Part shown: one piece after another, positions 18,814-29,978 of the stretch
Numbering within the stretch: the first letter of the stretch is position 1
Layout of the letters: every line of letters starts with the position of its first letter
Source: Vagococcus silagei
GTDB lineage: Bacteria > Bacillota > Bacilli > Lactobacillales > Vagococcaceae
Reading direction: 5' to 3'
Assembly (NCBI RefSeq): GCF_004795745.1
Contig: NZ_SDGV01000017.1
Span: forward strand, 124,001 to 188,000
Length of the DNA stretch: 64,000 nucleotides
Program-made: the position numbers and the translations under genes
The notes under the pieces: model-generated
Database searches by the model: none
What the model was told of the DNA's origin: nothing
Seen by the model: only the letters and a program-made list of their open reading frames with translations

Positions 18814-19530
18814 TTGTTTATGATATTATTTATTTTTTATTTTGGCTGCCTAGTTGGGTCATTTCTTGGTGTACTCGCAATACGAATACCTAAGAAAGAA
18901 ACATTTATTCTGAGTCGCTCGAAATGCGACTATTGTCAAAAGGATTTATCTTTTTTTGCATTAATCCCATTTTGGCAATTAATATTTCATAGAAACTGCT
19001 GCACTTATTGTAAAGAAAAAATTTCAAATTATTATTGGATAGTTGAATGTTTAAGCGGTTTTTTATTTTTGATTGGATTTTTTAATCCCTGGACACTTGA
19101 GTACAGGCTTTGTTTTTACCTTAGTCTACTGTTGTTCATGCTTAGTTTGACTGATTATTTTTACGGCATTGTTGAACCTTTACTTCTTTATCCTATCGTT
19201 CTTATGTTAATCGTGCTTCAAGCCAATAGTTATACACGGCTTTTTCCACATTTTCTGGATATGTTACTAATTTTTTGTCTTTTCTCACTGTATAATTACC
19301 TTTTTCCACAACAAATCGGTGGTGGTGATATCCAATTACTGACTTTTTTAGTCTTTTTCACTGGTTTATACTCACTTTTGTGGATAATTCTATTAGCATC
19401 ACTTTGTGGCATTCTTTATACACTACTAAAAATGCTTTTTATCCACAATCGAACTCACAAATTGCCATTTGTCCCCTTTATTTCACTCGCTTTTCTGATT
19501 GTGACATATTTTTATCCCCATTTTGCATAA
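18814..19530 (+). CDS. Prepilin peptidase (type IV leader peptidase, ComC/PilD-like)
   Basis: A 238-aa integral membrane aspartyl protease that cleaves and N-methylates prepilin-like proteins. The N-terminal region has the GSFLGVLAIRIP motif, and two CxxC pairs (CDYCQ and CTYCK) form the zinc-binding cytoplasmic loop. The two catalytic aspartates are in LTDYFYG and GGGDIQL (the GxGD motif). The TTG start has GAGGG nine bases before it; an in-frame ATG two codons later is farther away. No comG-type pilin operon is in the window, so in competent relatives it would act on a distant pseudopilus system. Confidence 0.9.
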   Translation: MFMILFIFYFGCLVGSFLGVLAIRIPKKETFILSRSKCDYCQKDLSFFALIPFWQLIFHRNCCTYCKEKISNYYWIVECLSGFLFLIGFFNPWTLEYRLCFYLSLLLFMLSLTDYFYGIVEPLLLYPIVLMLIVLQANSYTRLFPHFLDMLLIFCLFSLYNYLFPQQIGGGDIQLLTFLVFFTGLYSLLWIILLASLCGILYTLLKMLFIHNRTHKLPFVPFISLAFLIVTYFYPHFA

Positions 19531-19575
19531 AAAAAATCTAAAAGCGTTCGCATTGAACACTTTTAGATTTTTAAT
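19531..19575. terminator. Bidirectional terminator between prepilin peptidase gene and rpoC
   Basis: AAATCTAAAAGCGTTC pairs with GAACACTTTTAGATTT around a 5-base loop, with A and T runs on the two sides. It serves both convergent genes. Confidence 0.88.
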
Positions 19576-19577
19576 TT

Positions 19578-22500
19578 TTATTTATCTTTTAAAGCATCAG
19601 CAGCAGCCATTTGTGCTTCAATGTCACTAATACTATAAACATTTTCGCTAGCCACGCCAACTTCTTTTGGTTCCATGTTACGATATTTTGGCATACCAGT
19701 ACCGGCAGGAATAATCTTACCGATGATAACATTTTCTTTAAGACCAAGTAACTCATCTTTCTTACCGCGAATGGCAGCATCTGTTAACACACGAGTTGTT
19801 TCCTGGAATGATGCAGCAGATAAGAAACTGTTAGTTTCAAGAGATGCTTTCGTGATTCCTAATAAGACAGGACGACTTGTCGCTGGATTTCCACCGCTAA
19901 CTAACGTATTGTAGTTTCGGTCTGAGAATTCAGCAATATCAAGTAATGTACCTGGTAGAATTTCTGAATCACCTGGGTCCATAACACGTACTTTACGTAA
20001 CATTTGACGTACCATTACCTCAACGTGTTTGTCACCAATTTCTACCCCTTGCATACGGTAAACTTTTTGTACTTCTTTAAGTAAGTAGTTTTCCACAGTC
20101 AAGACGTCTTTAACTTGTAATAATTGTTTAGGATCAATTGAACCTTCTGTTAATGGTGTACCACGATCAATAATGTCGCCTTCAGCAACTTTCAAACGAG
20201 CTGTAAATGCTACATCATATGTTCTTGTATCTGTTTCACCTTTAACAATAACTTGTTTTGTACGATCTGCTGGATCTTCTGATACTTCAATAACTTCACC
20301 AGCAACCTCAGAAATCACAGCAACCCCTTTTGGATTACGTGCTTCAAAGATTTCTTGGATACGAGGTAAACCTTGAGTAATATCATCTCCGGCAACCCCA
20401 CCCGTATGGAACGTACGCATTGTTAATTGGGTACCAGGCTCACCGATTGATTGAGCGGCAATTGTACCAACTGCTTCCCCAACTTCAACTTCAGAACCTG
20501 TTGCCAAGTTACGGCCATAACAGTGTTTACATACACCATGTTTTGTATTACATGTAAATACGGAACGAATTGTAATTTCTTCAATACCAGCTTCCGTAAT
20601 TTGTTTACAAATATCTTCAGTAATTAGTTCATTTGAACCGACAATCATTTCACCGGTTTCAGGATGAACAACTGATTTACGAGTGTAACGACCTAACATA
20701 CGCTCTTCAAGCGTTTCGATAACTTCGTTACCTTCTTTCATTGCACGGATATTCAAGCCACGATCTGTACCACAATCTGTTTCACGAATGATAACATCTT
20801 GGGCCACGTCAACTAAACGACGTGTTAAGTAACCTGAATCGGCTGTTTTAAGGGCCGTATCCGTCATACCTTTACGGGCACCGTGAGTAGAGATAAACAT
20901 TTCTAAGACTGTTAACCCTTCACGGAAGTTAGAAACGATTGGTAACTCCATGATACGTCCGTTTGGAGCTGCCATCAAACCACGCATACCAGCTAACTGT
21001 GTAAAGTTGGAGATGTTACCACGGGCTCCAGAATCACTCATCATGAAGATTGGGTTACGATCATCTAAACTTTCCATCAGTTTCAATTGGATTGCATCTT
21101 TCGTTGCATTCCAGACTCCAATAACACGTTCATAACGTTCGTCATCCGTAATCAGACCACGACGGAATTGTTTTGTAATTGTTTCTACTTGTTTATGTGC
21201 TTCTTCAATCATACCTGGTTTCTCATGTAAGACCACGATATCCGCAATCCCAACAGTCATACCAGCATAAGTCGAATGTTTATAACCTAAGTCTTTCATT
21301 CTATCTAACATTTTTGAAGTTTCAGTAATTTTGAATCGTTTGAAGACTTCAGCAATGATATTTCCAAGATTTTTCTTCTTGAATGGACCGACTGGCTCTT
21401 GCTCTTTAATATGAGCAGCTACATCAGTAGCAGCTTCAACGAAGTATTTATCTGGTGTTTGAACAGTTAAATTATAGTCAGTAGGTTCATTTAGATAAGG
21501 GAACTCTGGAGGCATAATCTCGTTAAAGATTGCTTTACCAACTGTTGTAATCAACAGACGTTCTCTTTGTTCAGGTGTAAATGGTTTTTCAGGCATTGAG
21601 CTTGTTTGTAATCCAATACGAGAATGTAAGTGGACATATCCATTTCTCCACGCTAAAACAATTTCATCTAAGTCACGGAAAATCATACCTTCACCAATTT
21701 GGCCGGGTTCTTCCATTGTTAGATAGTAGTTACCTAAAACCATATCTTGAGATGGTGTAACAACTGGTTTACCATCTTTAGGGTTCAAGATATTTTGAGC
21801 CGCTAACATTAACATACGTGCTTCAGCTTGTGCTTCCTCATTTAAAGGAACGTGAACCGCCATTTGGTCCCCATCAAAATCGGCATTATAAGCCTCACAA
21901 ACTAATGGGTGAAGACGAATCGCGCGACCTTCAACTAAGACAGGCTCAAACGCTTGGATACCAAGTCTATGCAATGTAGGTGCTCGGTTAAGTAATACTG
22001 GATGTTCTTTGATTACATCTTCTAAGACATCCCAAACTGCATCTTCTTGACGTTCAATTTGGCGTTTTGCATTTTTAATGTTATTCGCAATTTCGCGTTT
22101 TACTAATTCATGCATCACAAAAGGTTTGAATAATTCAATGGCCATTTCTTTTGGCAGACCACATTGGTACATTTTTAAGAAAGGTCCAACAACGATAACT
22201 GAACGACCAGAATAGTCAACACGTTTACCTAATAAGTTTTGACGGAAACGACCTTGTTTCCCTTTCAACATATGAGATAAAGATTTCAATGGGCGGTTAC
22301 CTGGTCCAGTAACTGGACGGCCACGACGACCATTATCAATTAACGCATCTACCGCTTCTTGTAGCATACGTTTTTCGTTTTGCACAATAATACCAGGTGC
22401 ATTTAAGTCTAATAAACGTTTCAAACGGTTATTACGGTTAATCACACGACGGTATAAATCGTTCAAATCACTTGTTGCAAAACGTCCACCTTCTAATTGA

Positions 22501-23225
22501 ACCATTGGACGTAAATCCGGTGGGATAATTGGCACAACGTCCATTACCATCCACTCAGGATTATTACCAGAAGTTCTAAAGGCTTCTAAAATATCTAGAC
22601 GACGAATTGCACGCGTTCTTTTTTGACCTTGTGCTGTTTTCAATTCTTCTTTTAATTCCACAACTTCTTTTTCTAAATCAACATCTTCTAACAAGCGTTT
22701 GATTGCTTCTGCACCCATGCTTGCTTGGAAACCTTGACCATACTCAAGACGTTTTTCGCGGTATTCACGTTCTGTTAATAATTGTTTTCTCTCTAATGAA
22801 GTATCTCCTGCATCTGTTACTACATATGATGCAAAATAGATAATTTCTTCCAACGCACGTGGGCTCATGTCTAAAACAAGACCCATACGACTTGGGATTC
22901 CTTTGAAATACCAGATATGAGTAACTGGAGCAGCTAACTCAATATGTCCCATACGTTCACGACGAACTTTAGAACGAGTGACTTCAACGCCACAGCGGTC
23001 ACAAACGATTCCTTTATAACGAATACGTTTATATTTTCCACAAGAACATTCCCAGTCCTTAGTAGGACCGAAAATGCGTTCGCAGAAAAGACCATCACGC
23101 TCAGGTTTTAGGGTACGGTAATTGATAGTTTCTGGTTTTTTCACTTCACCATAAGACCAGCTTCTAATTTTTTCAGAAGAAGCTAATCCAATTTGCATAC
23201 TTTCAAATTTATTTACATCGATCAA
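19578..23225 (-). CDS. rpoC: DNA-directed RNA polymerase subunit beta'
   Basis: 1215 aa from the chosen start. The N-terminal zinc-binding domain (CSCGKYKR...CDRCGVEV), the catalytic NADFDGDQM motif with three Mg-binding aspartates, the trigger-loop region and the second zinc site (CGTDRG...[13 protein letters not shown]) are all intact. The protein should begin at the TTG that encodes the first residue of the [12 protein letters not shown] segment: GGAGGG lies seven bases before it, and the known enterococcal protein begins there. The open frame extends 16 codons farther upstream but has no ribosome site. It follows rpoB after 58 bases in the same operon. Confidence 0.98.
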   Translation of the reverse strand: MIDVNKFESMQIGLASSEKIRSWSYGEVKKPETINYRTLKPERDGLFCERIFGPTKDWECSCGKYKRIRYKGIVCDRCGVEVTRSKVRRERMGHIELAAPVTHIWYFKGIPSRMGLVLDMSPRALEEIIYFASYVVTDAGDTSLERKQLLTEREYREKRLEYGQGFQASMGAEAIKRLLEDVDLEKEVVELKEELKTAQGQKRTRAIRRLDILEAFRTSGNNPEWMVMDVVPIIPPDLRPMVQLEGGRFATSDLNDLYRRVINRNNRLKRLLDLNAPGIIVQNEKRMLQEAVDALIDNGRRGRPVTGPGNRPLKSLSHMLKGKQGRFRQNLLGKRVDYSGRSVIVVGPFLKMYQCGLPKEMAIELFKPFVMHELVKREIANNIKNAKRQIERQEDAVWDVLEDVIKEHPVLLNRAPTLHRLGIQAFEPVLVEGRAIRLHPLVCEAYNADFDGDQMAVHVPLNEEAQAEARMLMLAAQNILNPKDGKPVVTPSQDMVLGNYYLTMEEPGQIGEGMIFRDLDEIVLAWRNGYVHLHSRIGLQTSSMPEKPFTPEQRERLLITTVGKAIFNEIMPPEFPYLNEPTDYNLTVQTPDKYFVEAATDVAAHIKEQEPVGPFKKKNLGNIIAEVFKRFKITETSKMLDRMKDLGYKHSTYAGMTVGIADIVVLHEKPGMIEEAHKQVETITKQFRRGLITDDERYERVIGVWNATKDAIQLKLMESLDDRNPIFMMSDSGARGNISNFTQLAGMRGLMAAPNGRIMELPIVSNFREGLTVLEMFISTHGARKGMTDTALKTADSGYLTRRLVDVAQDVIIRETDCGTDRGLNIRAMKEGNEVIETLEERMLGRYTRKSVVHPETGEMIVGSNELITEDICKQITEAGIEEITIRSVFTCNTKHGVCKHCYGRNLATGSEVEVGEAVGTIAAQSIGEPGTQLTMRTFHTGGVAGDDITQGLPRIQEIFEARNPKGVAVISEVAGEVIEVSEDPADRTKQVIVKGETDTRTYDVAFTARLKVAEGDIIDRGTPLTEGSIDPKQLLQVKDVLTVENYLLKEVQKVYRMQGVEIGDKHVEVMVRQMLRKVRVMDPGDSEILPGTLLDIAEFSDRNYNTLVSGGNPATSRPVLLGITKASLETNSFLSAASFQETTRVLTDAAIRGKKDELLGLKENVIIGKIIPAGTGMPKYRNMEPKEVGVASENVYSISDIEAQMAAADALKDK

Positions 23226-23283
23226 AAGATGTCCCTCCGTTTCTTTGTCTATCAGAATAACAGTCTTTATCATTGCTTATTCT

Positions 23284-26200
23284 TTATTTGTCTTGTGCAT
23301 CTTTCAACGATTGTTCTGCTTTTTCTTTTTCAGCTTGTTCTTTAGCAAATTTAGCTAGAGCATCCACTGTAATTAAATCATCGTCTTCATCATCCATGTC
23401 ACGTAGTTCGATTTCTTCATTGTCAGCATCAAGGACACGCATGTCTAAACCTAATGCTTGCAATTCTTTCACTAATACGCGGAATGATTCTGGAACACCA
23501 GGTTTTTGAATTGGTTCACCTTTAACGATTGATTCGTATGTTTTCACACGACCAACAACGTCATCAGACTTGTAAGTTAAGATTTCTTGTAAGGTATAAG
23601 CAGCACCGTATGCTTCCAGTGCCCAAACTTCCATCTCTCCGAAACGTTGTCCACCAAATTGAGCTTTACCTCCAAGTGGTTGTTGCGTTACTAATGAGTA
23701 AGGTCCAATTGAACGAGCATGTAGTTTATCATCAACCATATGCGCAAGTTTCAGCATGTACATTACCCCAACAGAAATACGGTTATCAAATGCTTCACCA
23801 GTACGTCCATCGTAAAGAATTGTTTTTGCATCGCGCGCTAGGCCAGCTTCTTCAACTGTTGCCCAAACATCTTCCTCATCAGCACCGTCAAAGACAGGTG
23901 TTGCTACATGGATACCTAATGAACGAGCAGCCATACCTAAGTGTAACTCAAGTACTTGTCCGATATTCATACGTGATGGTACCCCTAATGGGTTTAACAT
24001 GATATCAACTGGTGTACCGTCTGGTAAGAACGGCATATCTTCTTCCGGCATAATACGGGATACAACCCCTTTATTACCGTGACGACCGGCCATCTTGTCA
24101 CCTTCATTGATTTTACGTTTTTGGACAATATAAACACGAACTAACATGTTAACGCCTGGTGATAATTCATCGCCAGCTTCACGAGTAAAGATCTTAACAT
24201 CGTGAACAATACCGCCACCGCCGTGAGGAACACGAAGTGAAGTATCACGAACTTCACGTGCTTTTTCACCAAAGATTGCATGTAATAAACGTTCTTCAGC
24301 TGATAATTCAGTCACACCTTTAGGCGTTACTTTACCAACTAATAAATCACCATCTTTAACTTCAGCACCAATACGAATAATACCCATTTCATCAAGGTTC
24401 TTAAGCGCATCTTCACCAACGTTTGGTAATTCACGTGTGATTTCTTCAGGTCCTAATTTAGTATCACGAGCTTCTGATTCATATTCTTCAATATGAATTG
24501 AAGTATACACATCATCTTTAACCAGACGACGACTCATAATAATCGCATCTTCATAGTTGTAACCTTCCCACGTCATGAATGCAACCAGTACGTTTTGGCC
24601 TAAAGCTAATTCGCCTTCTTCCATAGATGGACCATCAGCTAAAGTGTCACCAGCTTCAACTCGTTCATCTTTACGAACGATTGGACGTTGGTTGTAACTT
24701 GTACCCGCATTTGAACGGTGGAATTTAATCACATTATATTTATCTAATGAACCGTCTTCACGACGAACACGAATTTGTTTAGCATCAACAAACTCAACAA
24801 TCCCATCATGTTTACATAATAGAGCTGCACCAGAGTCATGCGCTGCTTTATATTCCATACCAGTACCAACAAGTGGTGAATGTGGTTGGATTAACGGCAC
24901 TGCTTGACGCTGCATGTTGGCACCCATTAAGGCACGGTTAGAGTCATCGTTTTCCAAGAAAGGAATACATGATGTTGCGACCGCAACTACTTGTTTTGGT
25001 GAAACGTCCATGTAGTCAACTTTAGAAACAGAGACTTCTAAGTTTTCACTTTGTAAACGAGCCATTACTAATTCTTCAGCAAAGCTGCCATCATCATTTA
25101 ATGGTGAGTTCGCTTGCGCTACCATATAATGGTCTTCTTCGTCAGCTGTTAAGTAATCAATATGTTCAGTCACGCGACCAGTTGAACGATCAACACGACG
25201 ATAAGGTGTTTCGATGAAACCATATTTATTTACTTTAGCGTAACTTGATAAACTGTTGATTAACCCAATATTCGGGCCTTCAGGCGTTTCAATCGGACAC
25301 ATACGACCATAATGCGAATAGTGAACGTCACGGACTTCATAGCCGGCACGGTCACGAGTCAAACCACCCGGTCCTAAGGCAGATAGACGACGTTTATGTG
25401 TTAACTCACCAAGAGGGTTTGTTTGATCCATGAATTGAGACAATTGAGAAGAACCAAAGAATTCTTTCATTGCTGCAACAACTGGACGAATATTAATCAA
25501 TTGTTGTGGTGTTAATGTTTCAGTATCTTGAATTGACATACGTTCACGAACCACACGTTCCATACGAGATAAACCGATACGGAATTGATTTTGTAATAAC
25601 TCACCAACTGAACGAATACGACGGTTACCTAAGTGGTCAATATCGTCAACGTTCCCAATACCTTCTTGTAAGTTAAAGAAGTAACCCATTGTTGAGATAA
25701 TATCTGCTGGACGGATTGTACGAACAGAATCATCTAAGTTAGCATTACCAATCATGTTAACCACACGTTCAGGATCTTTTGGAGAAAGAACTTTAATGAC
25801 TTGGATTGTCATTGGTTCAGTTACAACACCATCTTCTGTTGGATAGAATGTCAAACTATTAATACCAGCATCTAAATAGCTTTCTAAGTTTTCCATAACA
25901 GAGTGTGTAATTACAGTTCCTTTTTCAACGATAATTTCGCCTGTTTCAGGGTCAACTAAAGTTTCACCTAAAGTTTGATTCAACAAACGTGTTTTTAAGT
26001 TTAATTTTTTATTTACTTTATAACGACCAACTGCTGCTAAGTCATAGCGTTTTGGATCAAAGAATCTTGAGTTAAGTAAGTTTCTTGAGCTTTCCGCTGT
26101 TTTTGGCTCACCAGGGCGTAGACGTTCGTAAATATCTTTCAAGCCTTCTTCCGTACGAGAATCACTTGAATTTTTATGAATATCTTTTTCAATTGTTGCT

Positions 26201-26853
26201 TGTAAACTTTCGCTTTCACCAAAGATGTCTAAAATTGTACTATCAGAACCAAAACCTAATGCTCTGACAACAACTGTTAGAGGTAACTTACGTGTACGGT
26301 CGATACGAGCATATGATAAGCCTTTCGCATCTGTTTCAAGCTCTAACCATGCACCACGGTTAGGAATAATTGTTGTACCAAAACCTTCTTGTCCATTTTT
26401 TTCTGTTTTACCATTGAAGTAAACACCAGGAGAACGAACTAACTGTGATACCACAACTCGTTCTGCCCCATTGATGATAAATGTTCCCATTTCAGTCATT
26501 AATGGGAAGTCACCAAAGAAGACTTCTTGAGACTTAATTTCACCTGTTACTTGGTTGTCTAAACGTAAAGTGACATGAATCGGTGCAGAGTAGTTTGCAT
26601 CGTGAGCACGAGCTTCTTCTACTGTATATTTTGGTTCTTTCATTTCATAATCAACGAATTCTAGTGATAATTTGTCACTGAAATCTGTGATTGGTAAAAT
26701 GTCCTCAAACATTTCGCGTAACCCTTCATCTAAAAACCACTTGTAAGAGTCTGTTTGAATTTCAATTAAATTTGGCAATTCTAGTACTTCACTGATCCTA
26801 GAATAACTGCGTCTTTCTCGGTGTTTGCCGTATTTTACTACGTGTCCAACCAA
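23284..26853 (-). CDS. rpoB: DNA-directed RNA polymerase subunit beta
   Basis: About 1189 aa. The rifampicin region ([20 protein letters not shown], then [10 protein letters not shown]) has the wild-type Asp, His and Ser at the classic resistance positions. The C-terminal hinge with [20 protein letters not shown] is intact. The start is probably the TTG of the [15 protein letters not shown] segment, with GAGGGG upstream at good spacing; another TTG nine codons earlier has only AAAGG. The C-terminal tail is acidic, then lysine-rich. A consensus promoter and a 215-base structured leader lie upstream. Confidence 0.97.
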   Translation of the reverse strand: MVGHVVKYGKHRERRSYSRISEVLELPNLIEIQTDSYKWFLDEGLREMFEDILPITDFSDKLSLEFVDYEMKEPKYTVEEARAHDANYSAPIHVTLRLDNQVTGEIKSQEVFFGDFPLMTEMGTFIINGAERVVVSQLVRSPGVYFNGKTEKNGQEGFGTTIIPNRGAWLELETDAKGLSYARIDRTRKLPLTVVVRALGFGSDSTILDIFGESESLQATIEKDIHKNSSDSRTEEGLKDIYERLRPGEPKTAESSRNLLNSRFFDPKRYDLAAVGRYKVNKKLNLKTRLLNQTLGETLVDPETGEIIVEKGTVITHSVMENLESYLDAGINSLTFYPTEDGVVTEPMTIQVIKVLSPKDPERVVNMIGNANLDDSVRTIRPADIISTMGYFFNLQEGIGNVDDIDHLGNRRIRSVGELLQNQFRIGLSRMERVVRERMSIQDTETLTPQQLINIRPVVAAMKEFFGSSQLSQFMDQTNPLGELTHKRRLSALGPGGLTRDRAGYEVRDVHYSHYGRMCPIETPEGPNIGLINSLSSYAKVNKYGFIETPYRRVDRSTGRVTEHIDYLTADEEDHYMVAQANSPLNDDGSFAEELVMARLQSENLEVSVSKVDYMDVSPKQVVAVATSCIPFLENDDSNRALMGANMQRQAVPLIQPHSPLVGTGMEYKAAHDSGAALLCKHDGIVEFVDAKQIRVRREDGSLDKYNVIKFHRSNAGTSYNQRPIVRKDERVEAGDTLADGPSMEEGELALGQNVLVAFMTWEGYNYEDAIIMSRRLVKDDVYTSIHIEEYESEARDTKLGPEEITRELPNVGEDALKNLDEMGIIRIGAEVKDGDLLVGKVTPKGVTELSAEERLLHAIFGEKAREVRDTSLRVPHGGGGIVHDVKIFTREAGDELSPGVNMLVRVYIVQKRKINEGDKMAGRHGNKGVVSRIMPEEDMPFLPDGTPVDIMLNPLGVPSRMNIGQVLELHLGMAARSLGIHVATPVFDGADEEDVWATVEEAGLARDAKTILYDGRTGEAFDNRISVGVMYMLKLAHMVDDKLHARSIGPYSLVTQQPLGGKAQFGGQRFGEMEVWALEAYGAAYTLQEILTYKSDDVVGRVKTYESIVKGEPIQKPGVPESFRVLVKELQALGLDMRVLDADNEEIELRDMDDEDDDLITVDALAKFAKEQAEKEKAEQSLKDAQDK

Positions 26854-26884
26854 ATTAGTCACCCCTCTGAGTTTTTTCAAAAGC

Positions 26885-27059
26885 CTTTATGTTTCAAAAA
26901 TTAAAGTTTGGTTACAAAAATGTTACATAACCATTTTTAAGTAAAAAAAATACAAAAATAGAGTCAGTTCTGTATATTTTGACCGTTCTATTTTTGTTTT
27001 ACTATCAATTAAAGGAATATGGACAATATTTCATACCCTTTAACGCTTGAAACATAAAG
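26885..27059 (-). promoter_or_regulatory. rpoBC leader with long-range helix
   Basis: A 13-base segment at the 5' end of the transcript (27047-27059, CTTTATGTTTCAA as RNA U) is perfectly complementary to a segment just before the rpoB start (26885-26897, TTGAAACATAAAG). The helix encloses the terminator-like hairpin and places the start region near its base. Confidence 0.55.
26942..26996 (-). terminator. Intrinsic-terminator-like hairpin inside the rpoBC leader
   Basis: On the minus strand CAAAAATAGA and TCTATTTTTG form a 10-bp outer stem with an inner GTCA/TGAC pairing, followed at once by a run of T. It lies between the rpoBC promoter and the rpoB start, so it would act as an attenuator. 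Confidence 0.65.
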
Positions 27060-27075
27060 CATTCTGCAACTAATC

Positions 27076-27104
27076 ATTTTAACGCTTAGAACTGCTTTTG
27101 TCAA
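27076..27104 (-). promoter_or_regulatory. Sigma-A promoter of rpoBC
   Basis: A perfect TTGACA and a TAAAAT with a 17-base spacer on the minus strand, about 220 bases before the rpoB start codon. Confidence 0.85.
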
Positions 27105-27157
27105 CCCGTGTTTTAGCGATGATGATTCCATTTCGAGCAACTCGCATAAAATTAAAT

Positions 27158-27206
27158 AAAATCACCCAAGACGAAAGATACATTTCTTTCGTCTTGGGTG
27201 ATTCTC
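27158..27206 (-). terminator. Terminator of the methyltransferase/SGNH operon
   Basis: A 19-bp nearly perfect stem (AATCACCCAAGACGAAAGA with its complement) and a 5-base loop followed by T-rich sequence on the minus strand. This isolates rpoBC from the operon upstream. Confidence 0.9.
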
Positions 27207-27221
27207 TATTAAAAATTAACC

Positions 27222-27818
27222 TCACTTTTCGCTCACTATAATATAGTAGCCTTTATCTTTTTTTACGATTTCAGCATTCCCAAAAATCTCATCCATTTTC
27301 TTTTGTGCACTTGGGGCACCTTGTTTTTTCTGAATGACGATTGTTAGTGTACCACCTGTTTTAAGATGTGCGTGTGAGCCTTCAATAATCGCATGAACCA
27401 CTTCTTTACCAGCTCGAATAGGTGGATTACTTACAACAGCGGCAAAATCAGTTTTCGTTACCTTTTCATAAATATTTGAAGCATAAATTGCTGTCTTCGC
27501 AACTTGATTACGTTCCGCATTTTCTTGTGCCAATTCAATCGCCCGTTGGTTGATATCAACCATATGAACACCGCGACCTGTTTTAGTGGCCAGCGACAAA
27601 CCAATCGGTCCATAGCCACAACCCACATCTAAAATTTCGCCTTCTGGTAAAACTGCTTCATTAAACTGTTCAATCAAAACACGTGAACCATAATCCACTG
27701 TTTTCTTTGAAAAGACATTGCTGTCGGTCATAAACTTAAATGTTTTACCGACTAGTTCAAATGTCCATTGTTGGCGATTGTGAGATGCCTCTGGTCGCTC
27801 ACTATAATAATGACTCAT
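27222..27818 (-). CDS. Class I SAM-dependent methyltransferase, RsmC/YbxB-like
   Basis: 198 aa with the SAM-binding motif ILDVGCGYGPIGLSLA (residues ~60-75), an acidic residue ending strand 2 (VHMVDIN) and the catalytic motif VVSNPPIRAG, typical of N2-guanine methyltransferases of the RsmC family. The position next to rpoB matches ybxB of Bacillus. Methylation of 16S rRNA is the family expectation, not shown here. GGGG lies five bases before the ATG, and the gene follows the SGNH hydrolase gene by eight bases. Confidence 0.88.
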   Translation of the reverse strand: MSHYYSERPEASHNRQQWTFELVGKTFKFMTDSNVFSKKTVDYGSRVLIEQFNEAVLPEGEILDVGCGYGPIGLSLATKTGRGVHMVDINQRAIELAQENAERNQVAKTAIYASNIYEKVTKTDFAAVVSNPPIRAGKEVVHAIIEGSHAHLKTGGTLTIVIQKKQGAPSAQKKMDEIFGNAEIVKKDKGYYIIVSEK

Positions 27819-27826
27819 TATTTCCC

Positions 27827-28381
27827 CTACTTTCTTAACTTCTCTACTATTAATTGACCCAACAGCTCATAACCCTCATCTGAAAAATGGAGGCCATCTG
27901 CTTGTAGATAATGATTTGGATTACTATTTTTTTGCATTTCTTCTAATAAAGAGATAAAAGAAATTTGATACGCCTCTGCTATTTTTCGAGCAGCTTCGTC
28001 ATATGCCTTTAAACATGCCAAAGGTCTCTCGGTCGCATAGAGCGTCTGACAAGCGTAAGGTGTACCGATTAAGATTACACGATTTGTACCAATTTTTGTT
28101 ACTAAATCTTTTAAATTTACCTTAAACAATTCTAAAGAGACATCACTTAAAAGAGACACATCGTTTGCACCGAAAAAGACTGTCACTTTATCAGGTTGAT
28201 AGGCCACAACATGCTCCTCAACGCGCAGCAGTCCATCACGTGTGGTATCACCTGGGATACCCGCATTTCTAATTGTATATGCTAAAGTACGTGATCCAAT
28301 CGCATCATTTAATTTAAGCGTGATTTCACCCTCAGTATATCCGGCTGTAATACTATCACCAAATAAAATTAATTTTTGCAT
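27827..28381 (-). CDS. SGNH/GDSL-type hydrolase
   Basis: A 184-aa cytoplasmic-looking esterase without a signal peptide. The four SGNH blocks are FGDSITAGY (nucleophile Ser9), the Gly in NAGIPGDTTRDG, GANDVSL (block III) and ADGLHFSDEGYE (block V, Asp/His dyad). Likely activity is hydrolysis of a short acyl ester or a phospholipid-type ester; the substrate is unknown. It is the first gene of a leftward pair with the methyltransferase and is divergent from the thioesterase gene. Confidence 0.88.
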   Translation of the reverse strand: MQKLILFGDSITAGYTEGEITLKLNDAIGSRTLAYTIRNAGIPGDTTRDGLLRVEEHVVAYQPDKVTVFFGANDVSLLSDVSLELFKVNLKDLVTKIGTNRVILIGTPYACQTLYATERPLACLKAYDEAARKIAEAYQISFISLLEEMQKNSNPNHYLQADGLHFSDEGYELLGQLIVEKLRK

Positions 28382-28414
28382 CGCAATCCATCCTTCGTAC
28401 TTTGACTTGTTTTG

Positions 28415-28423
28415 TGCTATAAT
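28415..28423 (+). promoter_or_regulatory. Extended -10 promoter of the thioesterase-coaA-guaA group
   Basis: TGCTATAAT, an extended -10 element, lies about 45 bases before the thioesterase start codon. A -35 is not obvious. Confidence 0.55.
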
Positions 28424-28467
28424 CGTTACAACTTATTTATCATATCATGAATTGGAGCGTTTTGAAT

Positions 28468-29010
28468 ATGTTTATTAAAACACCACAAACAAAAAAATGT
28501 CGCGAATCGCGTATTATTCAAACTCACCGTATTTTTCCAGCAGATCTCAATGCCCATAAAGCATTATACGGTGGAAAATTAATGTCTTTCATCGATGATA
28601 CGACATCAATTTCAGCATCACGTCACTCAAGACGACCAGTCATGACTGCCAGCGCAGACGAATTAAACTTTCTACATCCTTTATATGAAAATCATTCTGT
28701 CTGTGTTGAAGCCTATGTCACTGGTACAGGACACAAATCGATGGAAATCTTTACAAAAGTAATTGGGGAAGATTTAGATACTGGGGAACGTTACTTAGCG
28801 GCAACTTGCTTTATGACCTTTGTTGTTGTGAATGTCGAGGAAGACTATGCTGGCGTGCCAAAAGTTATTCCGGAAACACATGAAGAAGAAGCCATTACAG
28901 AAGGTTATGAAGAACGTCGTTTGAAACGACTATTAAATTTCAAACAAAATAAAGAATTAGCCTCTCATCTATCCCTCTCTATCCCGTGGATGGATGAAAA
29001 AGAACATTAA
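28468..29010 (+). CDS. Acyl-CoA thioesterase (hotdog fold)
   Basis: 180 aa of the BFIT/YkhA-type acyl-CoA hydrolase family. Segments typical of the family are NAHKALYGGKLMSFIDD, with the catalytic Asn/Asp region, and SADELNFLHPLYENHSV, followed by a beta strand rich in Val. It hydrolyses acyl-CoA to free acid and CoA. The ATG is chosen because GGAG lies ten bases upstream; the open frame extends seven codons farther without a site. It ends 15 bases before coaA, so CoA turnover and CoA synthesis genes are adjacent. Confidence 0.87.
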   Translation: MFIKTPQTKKCRESRIIQTHRIFPADLNAHKALYGGKLMSFIDDTTSISASRHSRRPVMTASADELNFLHPLYENHSVCVEAYVTGTGHKSMEIFTKVIGEDLDTGERYLAATCFMTFVVVNVEEDYAGVPKVIPETHEEEAITEGYEERRLKRLLNFKQNKELASHLSLSIPWMDEKEH

Positions 29011-29025
29011 TTTAGGAGTATTTTC

Positions 29026-29949
29026 ATGGATGAAACAGCAAATTTTTACCGAGTAAGTCGTAAAGAGTGGCAAAGTTTTTATCGTAACGGGGTGCCACCA
29101 TTAACCAATGACGAACTCCAACAAATAAAAAGTGTGAACGACAATATCTCACTTCAAGATGTTCAAGATATTTATATTCCACTGACCCATTTGATTAATA
29201 TTTACATTAAAGAATATGAGTCGTTACAATTGAGTAAAGGCTTATTTATGCAAAAATTCGCAACACCATCACCATTTATTATTGGTGTTGCCGGAAGTGT
29301 TGCTGTTGGCAAAAGCACAACAGCGCGTCTCCTACAAATGATGCTCTCACGAATTTTTAAACGCAAACACGTGCAGCTAATTACAACTGATGGGTTCCTT
29401 TACCCAACCAAGACACTTGAAGAACGTGATATTTTAGACCGCAAAGGATTTCCTGAAAGTTACGATATGGAAAAATTATTGAACTTTTTAAACGCTGTCA
29501 AAAATGGCGAAGACGATTTAAAAATCCCGGCCTACTCTCACGAAAGCTATGATATTATTCCAGATGAATTCGAAACCATCACGCAACCAGATATTCTGAT
29601 TGTCGAAGGAATTAACGTCTTGCAGTTGCCAAAAAATGAACAAATATATGTTAGTGACTTCTTTGATTTCTCAATTTATGTCGATGCTGACGAAGAATTA
29701 ATCGAGTCTTGGTATTTAGAGCGCTTTGAAGCATTATTAGACCTTGCAAAAGAAGATAAAACTAATTATTATTATAACTACGCAAATGGACCGCGTGAAG
29801 AAGCACTCGACTTTGCTAAAGATGTGTGGAAAAAAGTGAACGCTGAAAACTTAGCCAGCTTTATTCTCCCAACTAGAAGCAGAGCCGACGTGATTTTACA
29901 TAAAACAGAACACCATGTTATCGATGAGATTTTCATGCGTAAGTTCTAA
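29026..29949 (+). CDS. coaA: Pantothenate kinase, type I
   Basis: The first step of coenzyme A synthesis, phosphorylation of pantothenate. 307 aa with the P-loop GVAGSVAVGKST near residue 85, the LITTDGFLYP segment, IPAYSHESYDI and VEGINVLQLP, all characteristic of the CoaA (P-loop) family, which is feedback-inhibited by CoA. TTAGGAG lies before the ATG. It lies between the thioesterase gene and guaA with short gaps, suggesting one transcript. Confidence 0.96.
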   Translation: MDETANFYRVSRKEWQSFYRNGVPPLTNDELQQIKSVNDNISLQDVQDIYIPLTHLINIYIKEYESLQLSKGLFMQKFATPSPFIIGVAGSVAVGKSTTARLLQMMLSRIFKRKHVQLITTDGFLYPTKTLEERDILDRKGFPESYDMEKLLNFLNAVKNGEDDLKIPAYSHESYDIIPDEFETITQPDILIVEGINVLQLPKNEQIYVSDFFDFSIYVDADEELIESWYLERFEALLDLAKEDKTNYYYNYANGPREEALDFAKDVWKKVNAENLASFILPTRSRADVILHKTEHHVIDEIFMRKF

Positions 29950-29978
29950 AAAAATAAAAGAAAGATAGGGTGAATCCA

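Noticed and set aside
23529-24002. 157-codon open frame antisense to rpoB
   Set aside because: It lies fully inside the strongly conserved rpoB coding sequence, has no ribosome site, and its composition (many Gln, His, Leu) is that of a shadow frame.
29950-29978. Purine riboswitch or separate promoter before guaA
   Set aside because: The gap after coaA is only about 30 bases and contains just the ribosome site.
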